Origin: Monosporascus cannonballus
Lineage: Eukaryota; Ascomycota; Sordariomycetes; Xylariales
Direction: 5' to 3'
Length of the DNA: 64,000 nucleotides
NCBI GenBank assembly: GCA_004154925.1
Contig: QJNS01000054.1
Location: forward strand, 62,001 to 126,000
Position numbers and translations under genes: made by a program. Positions within the stretch are counted from its first letter, which is position 1, and each line of letters opens with the position of its first letter. The notes under the pieces are model-generated. The model ran no database searches. It was not told the origin of the DNA and saw only the letters and a list, made by a program, of their open reading frames with translations. Shown here one piece after another: positions 32,561-44,340 of the stretch.

Positions 32561-35500
32561 GCACGTCTTTGTTCTCCTGGACAGAGACTCCTCGAAGCAC
32601 CCAATTGCTAATCAGATAGTGAGCTCTTTGTTCCCTAGCATCACGCTTGGCGCATATCCTGAACTATGCCGAATCGTGCGATAAAGTTGGAATCCGCGCT
32701 TGGAGCCTACGGCTGGCGCCAATTCTAGGGAAGAACAAAGGCGGAGTAAGTCCTTCAAGGCTGCATCAGAGTATCAGGGATCGCCAGTCTTCCTCCACCA
32801 CACGGCCGTCCAGGAGAGGAGAACCCAGACATCACTCTCAAGGGTGAGTTGAGTATCCGCACCACTCCTCCGAGTTCTCCCCGCTCGGTTGGGCCTTGCC
32901 AGGCACCGGCCACCACCACCTAAGCATCACATCATAGACGCATAACGTCCCACTTGAGCCGCTGTCTATGGAAGGCTGCCCAGTAAAACATCACGCCGGC
33001 GGGGGATCGCCCACGAGCAGCACGGCCCTAGTGGGGTCCTTGGAGCTGGCCTCTTCGAATCGGGCCTTCCTTGTTGAAGTTGTCGTCGGACGAATAATAC
33101 AGGGACGCAAGTAGAATGGAGCCCGGGCTACCATAGCTCCTCCGGAGGCCGAGGCAGCGAAGCATACCGGCATGACGGACAACCTCGCAGGGTGGATCAT
33201 ATCTTAGTCGGGATCTCTTGTTGAAGGAGGGGATATCGAGGGCCAAGGTCGCGCCGCCGGTGTGTTGCAGCGCTTTCGCCCCCAGGCGGAGAACAGCCGA
33301 GACTCGAGTCCATAGGCTGATTTACGACCTAAATGACGTGTCGAGGGAAATGTGAGCGCACCCAGATGACATCAGGCCGGCTTTCCATCCGTGACCTGCA
33401 GATTGCGATTGGAAACGAGGGGATAATCGAAGTCTAGACAGGATCGCGGCGCGCAGCGGCCTAAAAATGCAGTGTCGGTGGAGGAGGTGCTTCCCGCATG
33501 GCAGGAGGATGTTACGATGCAGGCGATGAGCATTGGGGGAGGTCCTCAATTGGACCAAAGATAAAACCGGATCTGCGAATGGTAGAGCTGGTCAACCGGG
33601 GGATTAATGGGCCTTGAGCTTGGATCTTCGCATCTCGAGATGAACTGCTGCTGACACACAGAGCTCGACGGTAAGTTGCTAGGCTAGATTCCCATTACGA
33701 TGATGACCAATTTGGTCTTCTATATGGCCTACAAATTTGCAAAGTGCTTGGTCGGTTTACAAGGCGACAGTCATGGAGAATCTTACCACAATTGGGAATC
33801 CCACATGGAGTTTAGGCTCTATGTTTAGCATTATAACCCAGAGACAGGAGAATTCCCCTGTCTTTGGTGATTATGACTTACCGAAGCGGGACTTACATAA
33901 GATAAGACAGGAATACAGAAGTTAACTGACTTGGATGTCTCGCTGGACCAATGGCTCGGGATGTAATTTTAGTAGCGGGGTTGAGTATGGCCGTGCAAGT
34001 GCTGACAAAGTAACAAGCGCGGAGGCTGCGGCAAGGGAGCGGATAGAAATGTATGTAAGACATGCTAATATAACTTGTCCGGCAACGAGGAAGCTTCCAG
34101 TGGAGTATGCAGTGCTGAGCTGCATCAGAGACGAACCGGACAGGGTTGCTAGGCATTGGTCGGACCCAGCGTTCCAATAAGGATCGCTTTGATTGTTATG
34201 TCTGATAGGAACTCGCCGGTAGGAGAGAGCATGGTTACCACCACGAGGTTCCAAACACTCACCAGAGAACGGAAATCTACCGTCTCTTGGGTGTAGATGT
34301 GAAATCGCTCAAAGGAACAGACAGCAATCAAACAACGCGGTCTTTGGGGCCTAGGAGGAACGGAGTCCCGGCAATTTGACTCGACGGGCTCCTCTAGAAA
34401 GGAGCGATTAATATGCTGTTGGTTGTTATGGAAGTGCTGTCTAAGCATTGACCAGGCGTTAAAATGCCAGGTACACCGCTTATGCGATGCCAATCACGGG
34501 ACTGCTCAAGGCACCGAATGTCAAAACCGTAGGGCTGAGAACGTGCTGGGAACCACCTAATGTTGGTCTCTACGGCGATCAAAAAGCAACCAGGGTTAGA
34601 CGAAGTGGGGTAGTAACCCTACTATTGCCATCCAACTGCATAGCCACCCCCTACGTCCGCGGCGGGAGCACGCGCCGAGATGGGGGAAGTAAGCGCCGGA
34701 CTCTCATCATCCGATTCGACCTCCTGGCGCCATCATCATGACTAAGGGAGCATTCCTATCAAGAACCACTTACGAGGCTGAGGCCAAATCTCGAGAACGA
34801 GCGGAAGCCAATTAAGGTAATAGAAGAACGCGTCATCCATTCGCCTATTCAGCTGACAAAGACAACGAGCCTCCTTTAGACCATGGTATGGGGGACTCAT
34901 GATACCCGGCTTATGATCAGAGCCTGGGTTTGGGGAGACCCTGGCACGGCAATAGTAGGAGGGCCAGAGAGCGACTGGCGAGCATGGATCGGGCAATAGA
35001 TGGTAGTAACATCGAGGCTGACAAAGGAGCCAAGAAGCGCTGTAGGACGAGTGTGTGCAACTATGGAGGCGGTCAGTCTACTGATGAGCGGAACCAGGGC
35101 CCTCCGGCGGCCATCGAGTGGTTAATATGAGCCCCCGCCATGCCGACGACTATTGCGCCCTGCTGTATATGAAAAGTCCTCCGAAAATACAGCTTCAGTT
35201 ACTTGCCAAACTAGATAGTCTCGGCGTTAGGTAAAGTGAAAGCCCACCAAACACCATTAATAAGCTCCAGCTCGTTAGACCGGGCGGTGAAGGGGCCTCG
35301 TCGCCCATATCCGGCCAGTTGTGCGGCAGCCCCGACACCTGGAGCCCGGGGCTGTGGAGGAGCACAGGATAGGCTAGACATATGATTGGCTACCAAGGGC
35401 TTGGGACTCGGCTTAATACGGGATTAGTGCACTTTGGGTCCTTGGAACGAGAAACCAAAGGGCTGGCTAAAACTTGTGCGCTGTTCTGGATCAACATTGC

Positions 35501-38500
35501 AACGTCGCAACTCTTTGGCAGTAGAGGACCCATCGCTAAGAGTCCCGAATATCGCTACAGACAAGCTAGAACGGAACGGGAGAAGCGCCCCAAACATTAC
35601 GCCACTTTCCAAGCCGCTTCCCGGCCAATAGAAGCTGTTAGGGGGTTCTATCGGTTAAAAGGAGGCGCCAGTAACGAGTTAGAGGCTCCGGATCTGAGGT
35701 CGAGACGAGGAGACTTTCAGAGGCACGTGGGGCCAGTGGAGTACAAATCCTCTGTCTTTACTCAGCGCGCTGAGTACTTGCTCGAAAGTAGAATCAAGAA
35801 GACGTTTTCAGCTGATAACTCTCCCGCTAGTTAGATAGATCGGGAATTTAGGAATACGCCTCACGATTGTTTTGGTAGTTGGTAGGGTAGAAGTTATGAG
35901 AATTAGGTACCCACCTGGGGCTTCAACAAAAGCTTGGTTACTAACGCCCGGTACTACGTGTATAGGGACGAATGCATGATGACTGTTTGGTATTTGCGCC
36001 CTCAGCAAACCAAGGAAAGACGAATCACAGGAAATACCTACGTCTACCCTGGCAGGTTCCGGAAACAGGGGAAGGGTCAAAGCATGATAATGCAAGGTTG
36101 GACAAGCTAGACTCATAGAGTGGGTAAAGGGACTATCCCCAATCACAGAAGAGAGCTGGACATCAAAGATGGCCTCCCGTGTGATCATCTTGCATAACCG
36201 TTCCCCCAATTCAACACTGCTTATGTATGACAGGTTTATTAAATAACGTTTTCTTGGCCGCATATTAAATGCACATCATATACGCGTTTTCCACTTCACA
36301 TGGAACTGCGTTAAGTATTCGGTGTATCATGCGGGGTCGATTAGGAGGTGCATGTATAGAATACCAGCTCTCGACGATTGACTGCTTGCCAACAACCATA
36401 TATGCCCTCGACACCTAAAACGTAACATATTTTATGGGTTAATGGCTTTATCTCTTCGTATAGCTAGACGCATGCAGACAGGTGTGAACTTTATTTTGTG
36501 GACTTTGCGGCTCCGAGCCTGGCCGTGGGAACAGCATAATACGGAACACCAACAAACATCGCGGATGTGACAAACAGGTGCACATGTAAGACATTGTCCT
36601 TTTGTCATGTCCCAGTTAAACATCAGCAAATGAGAATGAGAAATTTCTTGTGTCACTCGTGGCCTATGTTCCAGACTGCTAAAATCCTGTACCCCAAAGG
36701 TCCTGAGCGAGTTTAGCATGCCGTCGGCCCATAATTCCGCATTGTCAGCTCGGTCCCGTGAGGGGTGGCGTCAACCGAGGCTCATCTGAGGTAAGCTGAA
36801 TATCTTATATATATTAATACTTTAGCCGTAAGTAAGATGGATTACAAAATGCATTAGCGAACATCACTATTTTTCCAGCTAAGAGAATAGGCTCCAATAA
36901 AAGTTGCCGCGGTAGTTGATTCTCGCCTGTTGGTCTTGGCATACTACTTCAAGTATCCCGTCGCAACTGGACTTCCCATTATAGGCTTGTCAATTCGACC
37001 TCCCAAGCTCGAATTTCCGAATATGTCCCGGAACTCTGCATAACAGTAGCGTCTGTGCCAGAACAAATTGCGGTTTACTTGTCAGACCGAAGATGATTGG
37101 CAGACCCTGATCGAGGGACGGCGTACAGGCTACAGCGGCCAATTTTACAGGCGTAAATCCGACAAAAAATAAAATTGGGTGATTTTTCCACTTGCATGTG
37201 TCAACTCCCCGCTTGCGTGCTATGCTAGACATTTTCAGTTTAATCTGGCTGGCTAAATAAACCCCTGTCCCTCAGCTCACTCGTGGTGGCATAGATGCAA
37301 GACCAAGATTCTTTGGAGATCTCTGGCTAGATCTTAATATATTATACCTACGTAAATGTATGTCCAGCCTGTCTCCGCATTCCAGGATAGTTACCTCTCT
37401 ATCGTGGTTCGATACGCAACTATCGAAGATATGACATATCTACATAGATCCAGGCTTGTCTTCCAAGAAATTGCCTAAAGTCCGATTCGTAATGATCGCG
37501 TCGTGCTATTCGGCGAAAACACTGCTGACAAGGGTAGCCTATTCACGGTATTTGCCGCCCATTGCGTATGCACGCTCTAACACCTCTATCCTGATCCATG
37601 TTCCCAGGAGATATATGCTCGCATAATGTTTACGATGAGTGACAAATTTTCCTTCCTTTTCTTCTCCACATGGTCCGACCTTCGCCATCCGGCTCGTGTT
37701 GAATCCCTCGAAACATTGTGACTCGAATTGTCAAGTCGCCCGCACTGGCCTCGGACTGGATGGCTTTGAGACCCTCGTCCTCCGTTCTCGCTACGGACAT
37801 ATCCTGTTCAATGGCGGTTATTGTTACTCAAACTCGGCATAAAGACAGGGAGACGGTAGGATATTGGTGCCACTATACTTATCCCGTGCTGCATCAACTT
37901 TTGAGGCTGACTGAGAATGGGGGTACTTGTGTGTTACACTACTCGAATAGGAAAGCTACTAGGCCTCCACATCCAATCGCTCAGTCACGGCATACCCCAC
38001 AATGGGTACTCGAAGAATTCGATGTCTACTTGGACCATTTCGAGTTCTTATGTTATATGTAGTCCACATCCCTTCCCTCGGTGATCTAGAACGTGGGATG
38101 GGAGAGAGGTCGATGTTGTGCCGTTTCTGTAAGAGGAGTATTATATAAGTGCTCTGGTAGCCCGGCGAGTCTGTCACCGGGAGGTTCCTATTTAGGCCCT
38201 GCTCCCTCCATCGGCACGACACGAGTAGGTATCCGGCAAGGTTACTATTTGATTGTTCTCTGGCCAGGACGCCTTCCCCTAGCATTTCGGTTTGAAGGTT
38301 ACCGTGAGTCCCATTCCGACAACCGCACCCACTCTGTCAGCTTGGCCGACACCAAAACCGCTGGCAGGACTGGTATAAGTTGGAGCCAAGCCTATATTGG
38401 GTGAAACTCATATAGGATCGACCGCAACATCATCATTCCTCGGACTGCAGAGTTCGGTAGCCTTGCAGCCATACGGGCCCAGCACCTCCTTCCCAAGGCC

Positions 38501-38705
38501 GCAGTTGATAATTGTGGCCCCCGTTCTCTGTCAGCGGCATCCTTTCGATTCGGCCCCCTAGTCATCTCCGATCGCCAAACAAGCCTGTCCCACCCATACG
38601 GGACCAGGTCGTCATCACTGCAGCCACATTGTTACAGGGCCCCCTACTGTACGGCGCAGTTCCGAAAGTAGCGCGCATTAACGTTAGTTTCCCTAAACAG
38701 CAAAC
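32561..38705. other. 6-kb gene-poor stretch with unrecognised open frames
   Basis: I could not support a gene. The longest open frames are 35382-35834 (plus, 150 codons, basic, YRYRQARTEREKRPKHYA) and 35808-36263 (minus, 151 codons). They have no start context, splice sites or motifs that I recognise. Antiparallel frames such as 33200-32991 and 33246-33028 overlap and cannot both be real. Composition is normal. It could be relic transposon or gene DNA aged beyond recognition. Confidence 0.4.
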
Positions 38706-39680
38706 ATGCCGCTAGTGAATCTCCAACAACCTCAAAACCTGCGCGGCACCGCGCCGGATCTGTTACCACAGCATCCACGACTTATATATGGCTTCGCCTT
38801 CGCCGTTCTCGGACTCTTGTCTCTCTTCGCATTACATTTTGCGAGAGGTAAAAGGCGCAAAGCACCACCAGAATCGCTGCCCATCAGTGTAGTCTCGACT
38901 GCAATCAACCATCAGCGGCTCTGGCTTTCAGAGAAGTCACGTGGAGTCAGCAACCACTACGCAGCTATGTCGGTCAATCACCCGCCTGAAAGATCTACTG
39001 GTAAAATAAAGGTAGACGGGAACCCTTACCTGGCACACGACAGCCCAAGCGAGAACCAGTCAGGAGACTCATATCAAATGGATGGGGCTAAGGTCGATGG
39101 TGTTCCATTAGGGTGGCACGTAGATGGAAATGGCCCTTGGAAGTCAACGTCTCGGCCTCCGCCCCCGCCACCACTTACACCACCGACACTTACAGGGGGA
39201 AGCTTCCCCTTCGAAGACCGCCGGCTGAGCGATGCAGTATCGGCTATGGGGGATCTAGATATGAGCTTCATCCACCAGCCGAATCCAGACTACACGTCTC
39301 CTTCGGACTCCTCGACTTCGGTAGTAGATACGAAGCAGACGACCCCGGCAACGCCGAGGCGCAAGTCTTATACGAGGATCATACCCATCGGACCGCCCCA
39401 CGCGGCCACGGACAGCGAACTGGAGCATGAGATGTCACCGTTCTCCCCGAGCTCGTTCCCATCCTCAAGCCCAATCCTGCCGCTGGCCCCTCACGCCTCG
39501 TTCGAGCCAAAGGAGATCGACGTAAAGGGTGAGATCATCTCGCTGACGGACGACTCCGGTGCGGGTTGGAAGCGACACACTCGCGTCTATGGTGGTGGGG
39601 TCTGTCTGGCATGTATGGCGTCCGGAAGCCATCACGGAGGATTTTACGGCCAGAACGTGCGCCCCGAGGAGCGACGATAA
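38706..39680 (+). CDS. single-TM hypothetical protein with conserved-looking Cys/Gly tail
   Basis: This intact single-exon frame of 324 codons has function unknown. Residues about 25-46 (RLIYGFAFAVLGLLSLFALH) form one membrane helix followed by a basic stop-transfer stretch (ARGKRRK), suggesting a type III/N-out anchor with a long cytosolic tail. The middle is disordered (Pro-rich SRPPPPPPLTPPTLTGGSFP, Ser-rich SPFSPSSFPSSSP). The last 39 residues are ordered: GWKRHTRVYGGGVCLACMAS, then GGFYGQNVRPEERR. That block resembles the C-terminus of uncharacterised single-TM proteins I recall from other ascomycetes, which supports a real gene; I could not check it. No RIP-type damage. The start is the first ATG in the frame. 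Confidence 0.75.
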   Translation: MPLVNLQQPQNLRGTAPDLLPQHPRLIYGFAFAVLGLLSLFALHFARGKRRKAPPESLPISVVSTAINHQRLWLSEKSRGVSNHYAAMSVNHPPERSTGKIKVDGNPYLAHDSPSENQSGDSYQMDGAKVDGVPLGWHVDGNGPWKSTSRPPPPPPLTPPTLTGGSFPFEDRRLSDAVSAMGDLDMSFIHQPNPDYTSPSDSSTSVVDTKQTTPATPRRKSYTRIIPIGPPHAATDSELEHEMSPFSPSSFPSSSPILPLAPHASFEPKEIDVKGEIISLTDDSGAGWKRHTRVYGGGVCLACMASGSHHGGFYGQNVRPEERR

Positions 39681-40130
39681 CGCGATTCTTCCGATGCCTA
39701 TTGCCTTTCTTCTTTCATAGGGGGCTCATGGTCTTACTATCTACTGCCCCCTCATCATCAGAGCATAATTTGGGTTTCTCGTGCCACGGCATCTGTGTCT
39801 GGACGGTCGTCAAATCACTGTCAACCGCGCATTTCTACGGACCTGCTGACCCCTTGAAACGCCCCCGGAGAGGGGACTCTTTGTTGGGGCAAGTATGACG
39901 CATCCTACAGCTACTAATAGCATATGTATGTCGTGTTGTGTTTTATGGCGGTTGGCATTGAAGCTGGGACTGAATTAGCAAAGTACATTTATCTACTTTT
40001 GTCGGCTGCGTATTCTTATGGGCAAAGGGCGACTCACGCATGTAACGACTCTCCCTTGTTTCCTTCTTGGCCTGGCTATCACATGTATAGAGTTTCAAAT
40101 GATTCACGAACCCGTATCCTCCTACGATAT
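39681..40130. other. 3' flank of the single-TM gene, nothing recognised
   Basis: Normal composition. The plus frame 39924-40337 is open but overlaps the better minus-strand candidate at 40140-40740, and I see no motif in it. Confidence 0.4.
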
Positions 40131-40139
40131 CATATGGCA

Positions 40140-40740
40140 CCCTTGTGTTTGTCCAAGTTGGGAAAGAGATACCTTGTTTGTCCGGTAGAGTCGGGCTCGC
40201 CGTGTTACGGGGTGATCTTGCTGCCAAGCCATTTTGTCACAAGGGGGAACGGATCAACACCTTCGAGGCTCAGCCTCAATGGAACCAACACAGCATCACC
40301 TGTATCAGGTTCGCTAATCGAACCACGAGCTACCTAACAGAGCCCGCGACCCTTACCCTTGTTACTTGCGAAGTCATCATCCTGGTGGCCTCACTCAAAC
40401 AGTCGACACCTCTCCCTGTGGTATTTCATGGTTTAATGAATGCAAAGTGCCTCCCAACGAAGTTTCGCAAGATCCTCCTCAGTTCCAGCCCTATTACCTA
40501 AGTAAGCCAACAGTGACGATCCTGCATTGAATCTTTCCCATTCTGCAGGGAAGTGAGCAGAGCTGACAAACGCCTTCCCGTTAGCGTCGCACGCGAAACT
40601 ACTGGCCCGGGGTGCATGGCACTCCCATGTTCTGGAAAAAAAAAGAGGGCGCGCGCATTTACCCCATTCGGAATTCCTTCGCGTTTTTCGCCGCAAACTT
40701 TGCGATCCTCCAGGGCCCGTCTGTCCCCTCAACCAACCTA
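40140..40740 (-). pseudogene. decayed minus-strand gene with RIP-compatible stops
   Basis: One minus frame runs for about 200 codons from 40732 to about 40140 with only four internal stops (TAA, TGA, TAG, TAA). Each could come from a Gln, Arg or Trp codon by one C-to-T or G-to-A change. Between stops the sequence is protein-like (ALVPLRLSLEGVDPFPLVTK-like segment near 40230-40290; WECHAPRASSFACDANGKAF near 40580-40640). I do not recognise the family. The uninterrupted minus frame 40896-41441 (181 codons, Arg-rich) could be an upstream part, but it is in a region where the opposite strand is open too. Confidence 0.35.
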
Positions 40741-43700
40741 ACGTGGTAAATTACTGACCAAAGCTGTCTAAGACATCATGCTGAACCACCGCGAGCACCC
40801 CTTCGCAGCTCACGGGGACTCATAACACGACATACATATATCTAATCGGAGACATACCACTTCCAGCCATGTCGAGTGTTGGCTGCCGAGGTCGCCTAGC
40901 TGACGCTAGCGAGATGGCGTCGCTGAAGCGGGCCGAAAGCAGCAGCTCGCGAAATGCTTTCTAGGGCCAGCAGGTCGGGAAACAGTCGTGATCCGCCAAC
41001 GGCTCGCTTTACGTTCGCCCGAAAGGGCAAGCAGCCGTGGATGGGCGTCCGCCTACGCCTTACAGCAGCTCCTGTTTTCGCTGACCGGACATCCCCAGTC
41101 ATTGATAAGGAAACTTGAACCCCTTGCCGCCGAGTATGCCCGTGGGAGACAAGCGACCGAGAGCACCCTACATAGTCACGTACGGAGTATATACGCATTG
41201 ACCGCATGGGAGAAAGAACCGCGCCATACAGCACCCATCGGGATGGGCCCCAGCCCTTCCATTGCAGATGAGGCAGTGTCGCCGCACTGTCGCAACGCAT
41301 AACAACTTCCTGGAGAAGCGGAGTAACCAGCCGGTCACAGGGATCACCCGCAGGGTCATTTAGTGCAATCTTTACGAAGTACGGAGGAGAAACGACCAGG
41401 TATCGACGAGTTACCTCCCCAAGCCTCCTACGTACCTGCACCAGGAGACCCTTGGTTCACGCCTTATCACACTAGATATGGTAGGCCCGGCCACTAACGA
41501 CCCCCACTCCGCGCCCATTACACGGAGCTGAGTTTAGCTGATCACAATCTACGTTAGGGCCAAGAACCCTTCTGCAGCCCGTAGGGCTGATACCACTCTC
41601 CCACTGATTCCTTCGTTTGTTCATATAACGCAGCATATTAATACTAATAACTTCACCTATATCCGGAACAGTCGGTAGGTCCGATCCGAGTGGGACCCGG
41701 CGGGTGGATCGGGTCGCCTCTGTATGGTGTAGCTAATTACTCCGGACCCTCCCTCGAAACGAGCGACAAGAGGCAAAGAGAAAACTCGCCGTCTGCTGGC
41801 TAAACTTACTAAGGTTTATCCATATAGACGGACCGCCAGCCGATCGCAAGGGACAATGCATATACGTAGATGAGGCTGGCGCCCAAGAACTAAGCGTGAA
41901 CCAGGCAGCAGTAAGTTCCAAGCACGAGGAGAAGGCCCTTCTAGCCATACCTTTGAGATCGAGTACACGAAGTAGCCTATTTGCTCACTTGTAAGTTCCA
42001 GGATACGCTGAGTACGAAGTAGAAATTGTCACACAGCACAGGTCTGCCAGCCCTGTGGAGCAGGCGCACCGCCTGACTACCACTAGGGCTTTAGCGGCAG
42101 GATAGCGGGTAAGACGGGCGATCCTGGCGGACCGCAAGAGGTGAGCTATAACCTGTCAACTTTCAAGGGTTTGTCAACACGGGGGTCTCTGATCGTAAGC
42201 ATATCAAAGTGTTACGTGGCTTTGCGAGGCCGCAGACGTGTATACTTGTTAAGACTTCCCTGCCACCCCTCGCCCTACCACTTCCACACTGCTTAGCAAG
42301 CCAGCTTCCCTTGACTCTAGAGGAGGTGGTTATCCACTTAGCAGGGCATGACCAGGTGATCACCCCAAGGTCAGTGTCCAAAAGGCAGACCGAGATACCG
42401 TGTGGATAACGCCTGAGTCAGACCATTGACTGGTCATGATTCGGTACAGGACATATATCTCGTACACATCGAGTTCAATTGTAGCCTCCAGCAGGATCTC
42501 CCTCGTGATGTTTGTATCTCTTACGCTCCACCCCACCAGCTCAGACAATGTGTCCGCTTTGGGTCAGTCAGTTCGGATGGCAGTAGACTGATTGCCGTCT
42601 TAGCTCCCCGGCCCTACAGGGAACTCCAATATTCAAGTGTGACATATCTGCAAGCACGCCGAAGTAAGTTATGGAAAACGGGATCTTGTCACCTTTGGGT
42701 GGCATTTTTACTAATTGACAGGAGAATTTACTATTACCCACCCAGGAGTACCCACGGATAATACTTCAATCATAAGTAAGTATAAAAATCTGTAAATAAT
42801 AGGGAATTACATTTACATTAATTGTTTATGGGTACCATAAATATTCAGGTTTTATGACGTATTAATTTACGTTGTGGATGTGAATGGGTCACCTTGGTTA
42901 CCCAATTAGAAATCCGAAATTGATAGAGCTTTTTACTCAGGCTCAACTACACATTGCAATAGCTGCGGGTAAGAATGGTGAATAATCCACCGCTTCGGCA
43001 AAATATCAGAGGCCCCATTTCAGTCATAATTCCTTGGTTAACGTACCCAACTCGCCCCGAGCACAACCACCATGATCTTACATTTAAACGTCGTGGTGGC
43101 ATAACCAGCACGGAAGGGGAACATTTATTTCACGAATGCCTCAGAACAGAGAGTTGTTAGGAGACTGGATGAAGGGTCTATATCAGCAGGGTAGCATGAA
43201 GTCAGAGGCAGATGATTTACAATACTTCTCCCTACTAGACATCGACTATAATAGATTTTAGTGAAAAACAGAAAATGGCGCCCATCCTTTCACCATGGGA
43301 TTACCTGATGTCTTCCCAACACATTGCCCCGACATATCAGTAATTAGGAGACTTCAGATGCTTTTAGGTGCCGCCCGTGTCCACAGTAATCTCATTACCG
43401 ACTTTAATCCCTCAGGTATCGGCACTCGGACACCATCAGCCCCTTGTGCCTTCTTCTCATAGTCTTAACAGTTACAGTTTTAAATATCCATCGAGGAAAA
43501 TAAATCATCTCTCCTTAAACCCGCTGTCGTTGCTATTAACGTGGATTTTGAAACTCAACGGCTAGAAACTCTTTGTGGCTTTCCTTGCTATCCCAACCAT
43601 TTTTGCTGACACTATCTAACGCCGCCTACCCTCCCATACCTATACGTAAACCTACATAGACTTAAGTATGGCAATATATTGTTACTCGTACAACTGGCGC

Positions 43701-44340
43701 TGTTGGAGACTCGTAGTGACATGACTTGTCTGTTGAAAAATGAGAACATAACTTTCAGGCGTACTGGGCCGTGATGTCATGGTCGACCCTAGCGCTTATC
43801 TTACGCGAGATTCTTATTATTTCCCCCTGCTACTTCTGACACCTTGGCTGTTTCAGTACGGAGTAATTATGGCTACGGGATATGGCCTAGCTATAAGTAC
43901 ATAGTTCAGAAGCCTCAAGTACAACTACTGTTTTAGATTTACATCTGTATTACTTTCGCAACAAACCCCTACCCCATCGAGATCAGGCCCTTATGCCCTC
44001 GTTTTAACCTAGTGAGCTTGCAAACGAAGTAGACGAGGGTTATTGTGTCGAAAATTTCCCTTCCTGTAAAACCAACCCATTTCCGCATTTGGATCTTGGC
44101 ATGTCCCAAATAGGAAAGTAAAGGTAAAGGTACCGTGCGCCCGTGGGTGTAGGTACCCAAAAAGCTTTGGAAGCCCTGGGCCGTCGACCTGGGTAACCGT
44201 CCACTTAGCTAAATTGCTAACGTATGGTTAATGTCAGGTATTGCCTCATCGTGATCAGGACCCCATTTTGGAGGTTGTGGCTGCGCCTGCAGCGCAGCAG
44301 CCGTAGCCACAGCTATAGCTTTTAATCAAGACGTATCTGT
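40741..44340. other. gene-poor stretch up to the right island boundary
   Basis: I found nothing supportable. The plus strand at about 41440-41500 reads ETLGSRLITLDMVGPATNDP, a weak echo of the DxxGP start of retroelement integrases, without any further motif to back it. From about 42780 the composition becomes gradually more AT-rich in patches. A hairpin-rich element closes the stretch (44277-44320). Confidence 0.35.
44277..44320. repeat. nested inverted repeats at the right island boundary
   Basis: An outer stem GTGGCT / AGCCAC (44277-44282 with 44305-44310) encloses a perfect inner hairpin GCTGCGC-CTGCA-GCGCAGC. It is followed directly by the palindrome AGCTATAGCT (44311-44320). It lies within about 150 bp of the change to AT-rich DNA. 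Confidence 0.7.

Noticed and set aside
40308..40324. Inverted repeat GGTTCG-CTAAT-CGAACC, considered as a tRNA T-arm
   Set aside because: No acceptor or anticodon stem around it; a 6-bp stem can occur by chance.
41440..41500. DxxGP-like integrase start on the plus strand
   Set aside because: Single weak motif with no downstream catalytic residues or LTRs.
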